Positions 18,121-27,349 are shown, numbered from the stretch's first letter. The stretch is DNA of 64,000 bases from Alphaproteobacteria bacterium (GCA_002690045.1 NZDE01000013.1:310001-374000); one strand, 5' to 3'. Numbers and translations: made by a program. The notes: a model not told the origin generated them from the letters alone.

Positions 18121-20163
18121 TTAAACGTCAATATTATCCGCAAATTCAGCATTGTCTTGAATGAAGCGGAAACGCGCATCGGCATTCTTACCCATTAATT
18201 CATCAACAAGTTGGTCGATTTCCGCATATTTGTCTTTTGGGCTGACGTCTTCTGTAACGCCCATATCAATTTCATCATCACTGTTAATGCCAAGCTGTGC
18301 TTCTAAATCAGGCAATGTAACGCGAAGTAATGTGCGTGTTTCAGGGTTCATTGTTGTTTCTTTAAGCTGCTTGGCGGGCATTTCACCCAAACCTTTAAAG
18401 CGGCTAACATCAACCTTCTTTTTGCCCTTGAATGTTGTTTGTAGAAGCTCTTCACGGTGTTCGTCATCGCGCGCATAGGCAGATATGTTGCCAGCAGCCA
18501 AACGGTATAGCGGTGGCAAGGCCAAATAAAGATGGCCTTTTTCGATAAGTGGGCGCATTTGTGTATAGAAGAATGTGACAAGAAGCGCGGCAATATGCGC
18601 GCCGTCAACATCCGCATCGGTCATAATAATAATGCGTTCATAGCGAAGGTCATCAGCGTTAAAGTCTTTGCCGATACCCGTGCCAAGTGCAAGGATCAAG
18701 TCCTGTATTTCTTGGTTGGCGCGAATTTTATCATGTGTCGCGCTCGCCACGTTAAGGATTTTACCGCGTAGGGGTAAGATGGCTTGTGTTTGACGGTTGC
18801 GGCCTTGCTTGGCTGAACCGCCAGCCGAGTCACCCTCTACGATGAAAATTTCAGTGCTTTCCGCTTGGTTAATTGAACAATCAGCCAATTTACCAGGCAA
18901 ACGTAATTTGCGCGTCGCTGACTTACGGCTAAGGGCTTTGCTATCTTTCTTGCGCAGGCGTTCTTCTGCACGTTCAATAAGCGCCGTCATTAATTTATTG
19001 GCGGCGTCTGGATTGCCCGTTAACCAGTGGTCGAAAAAGTCACGCATCGCGTTATCGACAAGTTTTGTCGCCTCGGCAGATACCAATTTCTCTTTAGTCT
19101 GACCTTGGAATTGTGGATCACCAATAAAGGCAGAGAGTAGTATTGCTGCGCCATTGATAATATCTTCTGTGGTGATCTGCGCCGCTTTTTTGTTGCCGGT
19201 CAGCTCGCCATAGTTACGAATTCCGCGCAAAAGAGCTGTACGCATCCCACTCTCATGTGTGCCGCCAAGTGGCGTTGGTACGGTGTTACAATATGTGTGG
19301 GCAAAACCTTCGCCGCTTTCTGGCCATGCGATGGCAAATTCAACTTTACCAGTGGCATTGTTGAATTCGGCAATACCGTGGAATGGTTCTGGCGTAATTG
19401 TTTCTTTGTTGCCAAGCGCTGCATTCAAATAATCAAGCAGACCGTTTGGGAATTTAAATGTTTTTTCCGCAACAATTGGCGAATCTTCACTGAGCAAGCT
19501 TTCATCGCATTTCCAACGGATTTCTACGCCGCGGAACAAATAGGCTTTGGAACGCGCCATTTTAAATAGCCATGCGGGCTTGAATTTAGCCTTCTCACCA
19601 AAGATTTCTGGGTCTGGGTGGAAACATACGGCTGTACCGCGGCGGTTGCTTACCGCGCCCAAATCCTCAACGCCTGTTGTTGTTAAGCCGCGTGAAAAGC
19701 TTTGCTTATAAAGCTTTTTGTTGCGCGCCACTTCAACCCACATCCAGTCAGACAGAGCGTTTACAACGGAAATACCTACGCCGTGCAGACCGCCAGACGT
19801 TTGATAGGCTTTGTCAGAAAATTTACCACCAGAGTGAAGTGTTGTTAAAATGACTTCTAACGCAGATTTGTCTTTGAATTTTGGGTGCGGGTCAATGGGA
19901 ATACCGCGTCCGTTATCCGTGATTGTGACGCTGTTATCTGCGCCAAGAGTGATTTCAATGCGAGTCGCATGTCCAGCGACTGCTTCGTCCATCGAGTTAT
20001 CAAGAATTTCACCGACTAGGTGGTGTAATGCACGTTCATCTGTACCGCCAATATACATGCCTGGACGACGCCTTACAGGCTCTAAGCCTTCAAGGACTTC
20101 AATTGATGATGCGCTATATTCACTTACGCTTGCATCTTTTTCTTGTGCAAATAGATCACTCAT
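18121..20163 (-). CDS. parE: DNA topoisomerase IV subunit B
   Basis: 680 residues with GHKL ATPase motifs (EILDNSMDEAVAG, DNGRGIPIDPHPK, TSGGLHGVG), the transducer domain and a TOPRIM domain (FIVEGDSAGGSAKQGRNR, then MTDADVDGAH) ending in the short ParE tail RFRFIQDNAEF. Lack of the long GyrB insertion and the phrase SALEVILTTLHSGGKF favour ParE over GyrB. With ParC it decatenates sister chromosomes. The start ATG at 20163 has a divergent upstream gap of 139 bases shared with the thioesterase gene, where both promoters must lie. Downstream on the same strand come the ydbH and ydbL homologues. Confidence 0.93.
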   Translation of the reverse strand: MSDLFAQEKDASVSEYSASSIEVLEGLEPVRRRPGMYIGGTDERALHHLVGEILDNSMDEAVAGHATRIEITLGADNSVTITDNGRGIPIDPHPKFKDKSALEVILTTLHSGGKFSDKAYQTSGGLHGVGISVVNALSDWMWVEVARNKKLYKQSFSRGLTTTGVEDLGAVSNRRGTAVCFHPDPEIFGEKAKFKPAWLFKMARSKAYLFRGVEIRWKCDESLLSEDSPIVAEKTFKFPNGLLDYLNAALGNKETITPEPFHGIAEFNNATGKVEFAIAWPESGEGFAHTYCNTVPTPLGGTHESGMRTALLRGIRNYGELTGNKKAAQITTEDIINGAAILLSAFIGDPQFQGQTKEKLVSAEATKLVDNAMRDFFDHWLTGNPDAANKLMTALIERAEERLRKKDSKALSRKSATRKLRLPGKLADCSINQAESTEIFIVEGDSAGGSAKQGRNRQTQAILPLRGKILNVASATHDKIRANQEIQDLILALGTGIGKDFNADDLRYERIIIMTDADVDGAHIAALLVTFFYTQMRPLIEKGHLYLALPPLYRLAAGNISAYARDDEHREELLQTTFKGKKKVDVSRFKGLGEMPAKQLKETTMNPETRTLLRVTLPDLEAQLGINSDDEIDMGVTEDVSPKDKYAEIDQLVDELMGKNADARFRFIQDNAEFADNIDV

Positions 20164-20249
20164 TTCATACTATTCCGTAATAGGTCTTTTATTTCGCTGC
20201 TTTTGAATAGCGCGATTATGCGAGGTCTAAAGCTGTAATGCAAGGCTAC

Positions 20250-20266
20250 GCCTATATTTTATAGGC
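20250..20266. repeat. Perfect 7-bp inverted repeat in a divergent promoter region
   Basis: GCCTATA, spacer TTT, TATAGGC. It lies between divergent parE (start 20163) and the thioesterase gene (start 20303), so it may be an operator or a hairpin in the thioesterase leader. Nothing links it to a known regulator. Confidence 0.4.
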
Positions 20267-20302
20267 ATTCATGAACAATTTTTATAAAGAAAGTCTCTAA
20301 TT

Positions 20303-20734
20303 TTGTCTGAAAAAGCTGATAATACTGAAAAACAAGCCATGCCGTCAGCGCCCAAAGGGCAGCTTGCCATGCAAACGGTGGCGATAGAGCGTGACGCTAA
20401 CCCCGGCGGCAGCATGTTTGGTGGCTGGGTGCTTGCGCAGATGGATATGGCCGGCGCGGCGCATGCCTTTGGTATTGCGCAGCAGCGTATCGTTACGGTA
20501 TCAGCGGATAAAATCAGGTTCTTCCGTCCGCTTATTATTGGGCAAGAAGTCCATTTGTACACGGACACGGTCAGCATTGGCAGTTCATCTATTGCGGTGA
20601 ACGTAAATGTTTGGCATGTTGAACAAAATGCTGGAAATAAACAATTTTTTAATATTGCAGAGGGTATATTTACCTTTGTAGCATTGGACGATAAAGGTCG
20701 TCCTGATAAAACGATGAAAGATCGTATAGAATAA
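20303..20734 (+). CDS. Acyl-CoA thioesterase, YciA-like hotdog protein
   Basis: 143 residues if translation begins at TTG 20303; an in-frame ATG at 20339 (MPSAPKGQLAMQ) is an alternative and neither has a strong ribosome site. A single hotdog domain contains the family segment ANPGGSMFGGWVLAQMDMAGAAHA, split here as NPGGSMFGGW and QMDMAGAAHA, with the catalytic Asp in the latter, and VTVSADKIRFFRPLIIGQ. These match the YciA type that hydrolyses short to medium acyl-CoA in the cytoplasm. It is followed after 28 bases by a secreted unknown on the same strand. Confidence 0.85.
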   Translation: MSEKADNTEKQAMPSAPKGQLAMQTVAIERDANPGGSMFGGWVLAQMDMAGAAHAFGIAQQRIVTVSADKIRFFRPLIIGQEVHLYTDTVSIGSSSIAVNVNVWHVEQNAGNKQFFNIAEGIFTFVALDDKGRPDKTMKDRIE

Positions 20735-20762
20735 TTTTTAACAGAATATAGGTATCTGCATT

Positions 20763-21911
20763 ATGCGCCATCTTAAAATATTTTCTCGTTTCTTGTGTCT
20801 TGTGACTATGGCTGTTGTTTTGGCACAGCCTGCATGGGCACAAGAAATTATGAAGGCTTATACGGATTTGGATACGACCGTAAAAATGACTAAGGAAGAG
20901 TTTAACGCCAATGCAGAGACGTATGAGCGCGAAGTGCCGGGCGAAAAGCTGTTGAGCCATAAATATTCTCTTCCGAAAGGTTGGGAAGATATTAGTGGGG
21001 CGCAGATTGGCGGTTATGAATTTTCAAGTAAAGTTGAAACTATATTGGAAAAATATGTTGGTTTACCCAATATGTATGCACGTAGCTCGTTTAACGTGTT
21101 TGTTTTGAAGTTAGATCGTGAAATCAATCTAAGCCATTGGTATCACACATATATGTCCTCACGGGGCTATTCTGTTTTTGCTATGAAAGACTTTGAGAGC
21201 GGGAAGCGTGTTGAAGCAGAATCAATCAAAATTAATTCAGAAGCAACCTTCGTTGTACGCTCTGTCGCTGTTCTGACTGGGGATAAAGTTTTGATCGCTG
21301 AATATTCTGTTCCAGATACTTTCTGGGATGAACAACGCGATGAAGCCGTGTGGTCTATTGCAAGCTTTGATTTGGTATATACGGATGATGCGACGATTGA
21401 GCCGCATAAAGAATTTTCGATTTTGGATATTGTTAAATTTAACTATCCCGCAAGCTGGGAAGTTAAAGTCCCACGCTTAACCGTTGTTGATGAATTATCT
21501 GCTGTTGTGAAAACACATAATATTCGCGGCGAGCTTGATGGCCGTATTGATAGTTTTTATATAGCAAGTCATGTTGGTGGTACACGTGAAGAAAACCTTG
21601 AATCCTATAAAGCGAAATATAGCGATATCGTACGTTTCCAGATTGGAGACCACATTGAAACCATAGAAAATGTAACCTTTAATAAAACTATTAATGCGGG
21701 GCGTATAGATATTTTTAAGGCTATGGATGAAACGGGCAAAAGCTTTACCGGCTATGAAATTTGGCTAGCGATATTGGAATCTGATGTTTATGACGGCTAT
21801 GTGTTTCTTAGCACGATTGGGCGCGAATATGATTTCTTAACATGGTCGAAAAATCAGCGTAGCTTTAAAATCATGGTTGAAAGTATGGCGCTTCACGGCC
21901 AGCCACGATGA
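20763..21911 (+). CDS. Secreted protein of unknown function with a possible two-fold repeat
   Basis: 382 residues. The first 27 are a Sec signal peptide (VVLAQPAWAQ, cleavage after AWA). The remainder reads as two similar halves. The first runs from about 55 (KYSLPKGWEDI) to about 215 (VWSIASFDLVY). The second runs from about 225 (KFNYPASWEVKVPR) to the end (KNQRSFKIMVESMAL). Both begin with a P-x-x-W motif and end in a helix, the pattern of Mog1/PsbP-like folds, but this is inference. I do not recognise a family. Its last 19 bases overlap the convergent PagL-like gene. Confidence 0.7.
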   Translation: MRHLKIFSRFLCLVTMAVVLAQPAWAQEIMKAYTDLDTTVKMTKEEFNANAETYEREVPGEKLLSHKYSLPKGWEDISGAQIGGYEFSSKVETILEKYVGLPNMYARSSFNVFVLKLDREINLSHWYHTYMSSRGYSVFAMKDFESGKRVEAESIKINSEATFVVRSVAVLTGDKVLIAEYSVPDTFWDEQRDEAVWSIASFDLVYTDDATIEPHKEFSILDIVKFNYPASWEVKVPRLTVVDELSAVVKTHNIRGELDGRIDSFYIASHVGGTREENLESYKAKYSDIVRFQIGDHIETIENVTFNKTINAGRIDIFKAMDETGKSFTGYEIWLAILESDVYDGYVFLSTIGREYDFLTWSKNQRSFKIMVESMALHGQPR

Positions 21912-22393
21912 ATATAGATAACAGCAGCTTCTGTACCTGAGTTACCTTCAGGCCCTAAATTTGCGTTGGAAGTGTGGCTAAAACCCAATGACACTTTATA
22001 ATCGTCATTAAACTTGTAACCGATTTCGGCCATTGATCGGAATTGAATGTAATGGTTTAAATCAGGACCGTCACCATTTGTATATACGCCGCCGCCTAAT
22101 GATGGTGTGACATATAAATGATCGTTAATGTAAAAATCACGATATAGCCCAACTAGCCCATGGAAGGCTACATCTGTACTGGTCTCTATACCAATAAGTG
22201 GCTTTATACCTAAAATCGATTCTGTATCGAAACGATACTCAATGCGAAAATCGACAGATTTCTCATCATCCAAGACATCAAATACACCTGTTGCTAATGA
22301 TAGATCCCCAGCTGTTGCAGTTGACGTGAGTAAAGTAAGCTGTAGTAATGAAAGTAAAGTAATCAGGCGAAGGTATTTTTTTGTAGCAAGCAT
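21893..22393 (-). CDS. Lipid A 3-O-deacylase, PagL-like (acyloxyacyl hydrolase family)
   Basis: 166 residues with a signal peptide ending TSTATAG and a small beta-barrel. The C-terminal region holds the PagL catalytic signature: FSHTSNANLG, with His and Ser of the diad, then GNSGTEAAVIYI, where family members have N-x-G-x-(D/E). PagL removes the 3-linked acyl chain from lipid A in the outer membrane, which alters immune recognition and membrane packing. With the lpx genes elsewhere in the window this indicates that lipid A is made and then remodelled. The barrel ends in HRGWP, not Phe. The gene is monocistronic and overlaps the convergent unknown gene by 19 bases. Confidence 0.83.
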   Translation of the reverse strand: MLATKKYLRLITLLSLLQLTLLTSTATAGDLSLATGVFDVLDDEKSVDFRIEYRFDTESILGIKPLIGIETSTDVAFHGLVGLYRDFYINDHLYVTPSLGGGVYTNGDGPDLNHYIQFRSMAEIGYKFNDDYKVSLGFSHTSNANLGPEGNSGTEAAVIYIHRGWP

Positions 22394-22429
22394 TGTATAT
22401 ACTCATAAAGTTTCGATAGGAGGCTCTAA

Positions 22430-22606
22430 GTGTATAAAATTTTGATTATCATGCAAGGGGTAAAATAAAAGTGGATCAATGCTCTTGCCTTGGGTTTAGT
22501 GCCTTGCGTTCATGGACAGATGTTTTTAGATTCGTCAGGAATCGATTCTTGGGTCTTTGGCTCTTTAATCATGAAAATTCAACATGATAAATGGTTAGAT
22601 AAATGA
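22430..22606 (+). pseudogene. Interrupted short reading frame directly before nuoJ
   Basis: A GTG at 22430 sits 6 bases after a full AGGAGG (22418-22423). The frame gives 12 codons (VYKILIIMQGVK), a TAA at 22466-22468, then 45 open codons (KWINALALGLVPCVHGQM... to ...WLDK) and a TGA at 22604-22606. That TGA overlaps the nuoJ ATG as ATGA. A strong ribosome site, one internal stop and coupling to nuoJ suggest either a decayed small gene or a 12-residue leader peptide. No similarity to NuoI, the expected upstream neighbour, is visible. Confidence 0.35.
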
Positions 22607-23205
22607 TTGCAGCTACAGCGTTTTATTTGTTTTCGACAATATTGTTATTGAGTGCCTTGCGCGTCATAACGGCATCAAATGCTGTGCATTCGGTATTGTT
22701 CTTAATCTTGGCTTTCTTTAATGCCGCGGGCTTGTTTGTCCTGCTCGGCGCTGAATTTGTCGCCATGATTTTGGTGATTGTCTATGTCGGGGCAGTCGCG
22801 GTGTTGTTCTTGTTTGTGGTGATGATGCTTGATGTGGATTTTCAAAATTTACGTCAGGGCGCAAAATCCTACATTGGCGCAGGGCTCGTGTTCGGCGCGA
22901 TTATGTTGGCGGAGTTGGTGACGCTTTATTTCGCATGGTCAGAAAATCAGCCAGTTGCTGTGGCGCCTAAGGAAATGAGCGATGTAACGAATACAGAGCA
23001 AATTGGCCGTGTTTTATATACGGATTATGTTTACGCATTCCAGCTTGCTGGTTTGATCTTATTGGTTGCGATGATTGGCGCGATTGTGTTAACCCATCGC
23101 CGCCGCCCAGATGTACGCCGCCAGAAAGTGGCAGATCAAGTATCAGTTAAGCGTGATGATGTATTGGAGATTAAGGAGGTTAAGTCTGGTCAAGGCATCC
23201 TCTAA
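22603..23205 (+). CDS. nuoJ: NADH-quinone oxidoreductase subunit J
   Basis: 200 residues, five predicted transmembrane helices, with the ND6-family segment LGAEFVAMILVIVYVGAVAVLFLFVVMML, seen here as EFVAMILVIVYVGAVAVLF, which contains the conserved pi-bulge helix. It is part of the membrane arm of complex I that couples NADH oxidation to proton pumping. No Shine-Dalgarno lies directly before the ATG. The overlap with an upstream frame (ATGA) may provide coupled initiation. It is the first recognisable nuo gene here: nuoA to nuoI are not upstream, unlike the usual contiguous operon. Confidence 0.95.
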   Translation: MIAATAFYLFSTILLLSALRVITASNAVHSVLFLILAFFNAAGLFVLLGAEFVAMILVIVYVGAVAVLFLFVVMMLDVDFQNLRQGAKSYIGAGLVFGAIMLAELVTLYFAWSENQPVAVAPKEMSDVTNTEQIGRVLYTDYVYAFQLAGLILLVAMIGAIVLTHRRRPDVRRQKVADQVSVKRDDVLEIKEVKSGQGIL

Positions 23206-23238
23206 AGGGATGAGTGACCACTTAAAGGGTTTATAAAA

Positions 23239-23547
23239 ATGGATATATCAACTTTACATTATTTAATTCTCGCGGCGTTACTTTTCACTATTGGTGTATT
23301 CGGCATATTCCTGAATCGCCGCAATGTGATTGTTATTCTGATGTCGATTGAATTGATGCTTTTGGCTGTGAATATCAACTTCGTGGCGTTTTCATCGGCG
23401 CTTAATGATATTACGGGTCAGGTCTTTACGATGTTTATTTTGACCGTCGCCGCCGCAGAGGCCGCGATTGGCCTTGCGATTTTGGTTGTCTTCTTCCGTA
23501 AGAAGGGCTCAATCGGCGTTGAAGATTTATCGAGTATGAAAGGTTAA
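23239..23547 (+). CDS. nuoK: NADH-quinone oxidoreductase subunit K
   Basis: 102 residues, three transmembrane helices, the standard NuoK/ND4L size. The conserved glutamates of the proton path are in [15 protein letters not shown] and in [15 protein letters not shown]. It stacks between NuoJ and NuoN in the membrane arm. It lies 33 bases after nuoJ and 5 before nuoL in the same operon. Confidence 0.95.
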   Translation: MDISTLHYLILAALLFTIGVFGIFLNRRNVIVILMSIELMLLAVNINFVAFSSALNDITGQVFTMFILTVAAAEAAIGLAILVVFFRKKGSIGVEDLSSMKG

Positions 23548-23552
23548 GTCCC

Positions 23553-25661
23553 ATGACTTTTGAGTATTTAGCAGTATTTTCCCCTTTACTCGGTTTTATA
23601 ATTTCGTTCCTGTTTGGCAAGAAAATTGGCGCCCGCGGGTCACAAATTGTCACATGCGGCTTGATGTTTGTCGCGGCGTTTTCAGCAATCAACTTGTTCT
23701 TTTCTGTTATTCTTGGCGGAACGCAATATGTTGTGCCGTTGGCTGAGTGGGTGTCTTCAGATTTCTTTAGCGCGAATTGGGCGCTGCGCTTTGATACGTT
23801 ATCAGTTGTGATGATGTGCGTTATTACGATTGTATCGACATGTGTGCATGTGTATTCGGTTGGCTATATGAGCCACGATCCACATCGCTCACGTTTCATG
23901 TCGTACCTTAGCTTGTTTACATTTGCGATGCTTATGCTTGTTAGCGCGGATAACTTGTTACAGCTCTTCTTTGGCTGGGAAGGCGTTGGCTTGGCATCGT
24001 ATTTGTTGATTGGTTTTTGGAATACAAAAGACAGCGCCAACAGCGCGGCAATGAAGGCGTTTATCGTTAACCGTGTTGGTGACTTTGGTTTGGCGCTTGG
24101 TATCATGGCGTGTTTTGTTGTTTTTGGTAGCATTAATTTTGAAACGATTTTTGCGGGCGTTGAAAGCAAACAAGATTTATCCGTCAACTTTGTTGGTTTT
24201 GATGTTCATGCTTTGACATTAATTGGCTTGCTTTTGTTTACAGGTGCGGTTGGTAAATCAGCGCAGCTTGGTTTGCATACATGGCTTCCTGATGCGATGG
24301 AAGGCCCGACACCTGTGTCGGCGTTGATTCACGCGGCAACAATGGTTACAGCGGGCGTATTCCTAGTGGCACGTTTCTCACCGCTTTATGAATATGCGCC
24401 AATCGCGCTTATGGTCATTACGATTTTTGGTGCGTGTACAGCTTTGGTCGCTGCGACAATTGGTTTGACGCAGTTTGATATTAAGCGCGTAATTGCGTAT
24501 TCAACTATGTCACAGCTTGGCTATATGTTCTTCGCGCTTGGGGTTTCGGCTTATGGCGCGGCGATATTCCACCTTATGACACACGCATTCTTTAAGGCGC
24601 TGTTGTTTTTAGGCGCTGGTAGCGTTATTCACGCTATGTCAGATGAACAGGACATGCGCAATATGGGCGGTATTTGGAAAAAGATCCCGTTTACTTATGC
24701 GATGATGTGGATTGGCTCTCTTGCGCTAGCAGGTGTGCCATTATTCGCGGGCTATTATTCAAAAGATATGATCATCGAAGTCGCTTATGCTGACCAAACA
24801 TGGTTTGGTGATTTGGCGTTTACATTTGGTATTATTGCAGCGGCACTTACCGCATTTTATTCTTGGCGTTTGATTTTGTTGACGTTCCACGGTAAACCGC
24901 GCGCAGATAAGCATGTGATGGATCATGTCCACGAATCTCCACCTGTGATGACCGCACCTTTATTAGTGCTTGCGGTCGGCGCAATATTCTCTGGCGCGGT
25001 GTTCTATAATGGCTTTGTTGGCGGGCATCATGATGCACATCATGGCGAAGCCGCAGTGCATGCAGAAGTAACGCCACATGCAGGGGATGATATGCACCAT
25101 GATACACATGCTGAGGTTGCTCATGCGGAAGAGGGGCATCATGACCTGTTCGCGGCGCTGAATGATCGTAACTTGTTCTGGCAGAATGCAATTAAAGTTT
25201 TGCCTGAAAATGATACGGTCGATGCGGCGCATAGCGTGCCATTCTGGGTAAAAAAGCTGCCGATATTGATGTCTGCGCTTGGTATTGCTTTGGCGTATAT
25301 ATTCTATTTGGTCGCGCCATCACTTCCGGCGTTATTTAGTAAGGCGTTTAAGCCGGTTCACAGTTTGTTTTTCCGCAAATGGTACTTTGATGAGCTGTAT
25401 GATTATATATTTGTGAAAAATTCGTTGCGTTTAGGGCTTTGGTTTACATGGGCGGATCGCCGCATCATTGATCGTTTTGGTCCGGATGGTTTTGCGAATG
25501 CATCGGCTTTCGTCGCAAAATGTTCAAGTCGCTTCCAAAGTGGTTTTATTTATCAATATGCTTTTGTCATGCTGATTGGCTTGGTTTTGGCGATGTTATG
25601 GATCGCGCCATTTGATTTTAGTGGGCTTATTGATGTTTTAAAGTCCAACTTCGGTAAATAA
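23553..25661 (+). CDS. nuoL: NADH-quinone oxidoreductase subunit L
   Basis: 702 residues, a distal antiporter-like subunit with many transmembrane helices and a C-terminal lateral helix. Conserved segments include LFFGWEGVGLASYLLIGFW (key Glu), LHTWLPDAMEGPTPVSALIHA, and KRVIAYSTMSQLGYMFFA. A cytoplasm- or periplasm-exposed loop near residues 490-530 is unusually rich in His, Asp and Glu (GGHHDAHHGEAA, DDMHHDTHAEVAHAEEGHH). Such loops occur in some alphaproteobacterial NuoL and could bind metal, but that is inference. Its length exceeds E. coli NuoL (613) mainly because of that loop and the tail. Confidence 0.95.
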   Translation: MTFEYLAVFSPLLGFIISFLFGKKIGARGSQIVTCGLMFVAAFSAINLFFSVILGGTQYVVPLAEWVSSDFFSANWALRFDTLSVVMMCVITIVSTCVHVYSVGYMSHDPHRSRFMSYLSLFTFAMLMLVSADNLLQLFFGWEGVGLASYLLIGFWNTKDSANSAAMKAFIVNRVGDFGLALGIMACFVVFGSINFETIFAGVESKQDLSVNFVGFDVHALTLIGLLLFTGAVGKSAQLGLHTWLPDAMEGPTPVSALIHAATMVTAGVFLVARFSPLYEYAPIALMVITIFGACTALVAATIGLTQFDIKRVIAYSTMSQLGYMFFALGVSAYGAAIFHLMTHAFFKALLFLGAGSVIHAMSDEQDMRNMGGIWKKIPFTYAMMWIGSLALAGVPLFAGYYSKDMIIEVAYADQTWFGDLAFTFGIIAAALTAFYSWRLILLTFHGKPRADKHVMDHVHESPPVMTAPLLVLAVGAIFSGAVFYNGFVGGHHDAHHGEAAVHAEVTPHAGDDMHHDTHAEVAHAEEGHHDLFAALNDRNLFWQNAIKVLPENDTVDAAHSVPFWVKKLPILMSALGIALAYIFYLVAPSLPALFSKAFKPVHSLFFRKWYFDELYDYIFVKNSLRLGLWFTWADRRIIDRFGPDGFANASAFVAKCSSRFQSGFIYQYAFVMLIGLVLAMLWIAPFDFSGLIDVLKSNFGK

Positions 25662-25685
25662 TATAGAAGAAGAGTGTAATAGGTT

Positions 25686-27338
25686 ATGTTTGATTTACCC
25701 GTTCTATCGTTAATGACTTTCTTACCTTTGGTGGGCGTACTCTTTATTGTGAGTGTTCGCAGCACAGATGAAGAAGTCATGGCACGTAATGCTAAGAATA
25801 CTGCGCTCTTTACGTCGTTATTTACAACTGCGCTTGGTGTTTATCTTGCTATGCAATTTGACCCAGCTGATGCAGGGTTCCAGTTTGTCGAACGTATGGA
25901 ATGGTTTCCGTCTCTAGGTATTTCTTACTATATGGGCGTAGATGGTATTTCGCTGTTCTTCGTATTGCTATCAGCCTTTCTTGTGCCGATATGTATTTTA
26001 GCGAGCTGGCATTCTATTAAAACGCGCGTCAAGGAGTTCATGATTGCTTTTCTAATTTTAGAAAGCTTGATGATTGGTACATTCTGCGCGCTTGATATGT
26101 TCTTATTCTACGTCTTCTTTGAAGCTGTATTGATCCCGATGTTTATTATCATTGGTGTATGGGGCGGCGCGCGCCGTGTTTATTCAGCTTATAAGTTCTT
26201 TTTGTATACACTGCTTGGCTCTGTTTTAATGTTGGTTGCCATGTTGGTGCTTTATGCACAAGTAGGGACGAGTGAAATTCCTGTATTGATGGAAAACCCA
26301 GTTGTACGTGATCTACAAATTTGGCTGTGGCTTGCGGTATTTGCGAGCTTCGCCGTTAAAATGCCAATGTGGCCAGTGCATACATGGCTTCCAGATGCGC
26401 ACGTTGAAGCGCCGACCGCAGGGTCAGTTATTTTGGCGGGTGTATTGTTGAAAATGGGTGGTTATGGCTTCTTGCGATTTTCATTACCAATGTTCCCAGA
26501 AGCGTCTGAGGTTTTTGCGCCTATGGTGTTCTGGCTTAGTGTAGTGGCGATTATATATACATCTTTGGTCGCCCTTGTGCAGGAAGATATCAAAAAGCTG
26601 ATTGCTTATTCATCTGTGGCGCATATGGGCTATGTAACGCTCGGTATCTTTACTGCGACAACACAGGGTATTGAGGGCGGTATCTTCCAGATGATCTCAC
26701 ATGGCTTGATCTCTGGCGCGCTGTTCTTAAGCGTTGGGGTTATATATGACCGCCTGCACACACGTGAAATCGGTCGTTACGGCGGTATCGTGAAAAACAT
26801 GCCCAAATATGCCACTGTGTTCATGATCTTAATGCTCGGTTCAGTCGGTTTGCCGGGGACATCAGGTTTTGTTGGTGAGTTTCTAACGCTTGTGGGGATT
26901 TATCAGGTCGATACATTGGTGACTCTATTTGCGGCAACGGGCTTGATTGTTGGCGCGCCATATATGCTTTACCTTTACCGCCGCGTGGTATTTGGTAAGC
27001 AAGTAAATGATGACGCCGCAAAAATGTCTGATTTGAATTTACGTGAACTTTCACTATTTATTCCTTTGGTAGCGATGGTTATATATTTCGGGTTCTTCCC
27101 AGGCTATATTTTGGATCGTATTAATCCATCGGTTGACCGTTTGATTTCCACCTATGAAAGTGGCTTACAAAAAGGTGAAATGCGCAGGGCTGCATTACTT
27201 GAAGCGGCACAGGTTAAACCTGCCGCGGGCCTTGATACACAAGCTGTTGGAACCGTGCCGGCTTTTGCACCGGTTCATACTGATGACGCAATGGATGGCG
27301 GTGACCTTCCAATGCCAATTATTAACTATAATGAATAA
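25686..27338 (+). CDS. nuoM: NADH-quinone oxidoreductase subunit M
   Basis: 550 residues, the middle antiporter-like subunit (ND4). Signatures are [20 protein letters not shown] with the conserved Glu, [19 protein letters not shown], and [18 protein letters not shown]. It carries an extra C-terminal tail of about 50 residues (alanine- and acid-rich, [20 protein letters not shown]) beyond the last helix, absent from E. coli NuoM. It lies between nuoL (24 bases) and nuoN (11 bases). Confidence 0.95.
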   Translation: MFDLPVLSLMTFLPLVGVLFIVSVRSTDEEVMARNAKNTALFTSLFTTALGVYLAMQFDPADAGFQFVERMEWFPSLGISYYMGVDGISLFFVLLSAFLVPICILASWHSIKTRVKEFMIAFLILESLMIGTFCALDMFLFYVFFEAVLIPMFIIIGVWGGARRVYSAYKFFLYTLLGSVLMLVAMLVLYAQVGTSEIPVLMENPVVRDLQIWLWLAVFASFAVKMPMWPVHTWLPDAHVEAPTAGSVILAGVLLKMGGYGFLRFSLPMFPEASEVFAPMVFWLSVVAIIYTSLVALVQEDIKKLIAYSSVAHMGYVTLGIFTATTQGIEGGIFQMISHGLISGALFLSVGVIYDRLHTREIGRYGGIVKNMPKYATVFMILMLGSVGLPGTSGFVGEFLTLVGIYQVDTLVTLFAATGLIVGAPYMLYLYRRVVFGKQVNDDAAKMSDLNLRELSLFIPLVAMVIYFGFFPGYILDRINPSVDRLISTYESGLQKGEMRRAALLEAAQVKPAAGLDTQAVGTVPAFAPVHTDDAMDGGDLPMPIINYNE

Positions 27339-27349
27339 GAGCGTTTGCT

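Noticed and set aside
22466-22468. Readthrough or recoding of the TAA before nuoJ
   Set aside because: TAA is not known as a selenocysteine or pyrrolysine codon and no recoding structure is visible. A plain stop is simpler.
24847-25191. Open frame of 114 codons antisense to nuoL
   Set aside because: It lies wholly inside nuoL, is His-rich only because it reads the His/Asp-rich loop on the other strand, and has no ribosome site or family feature.
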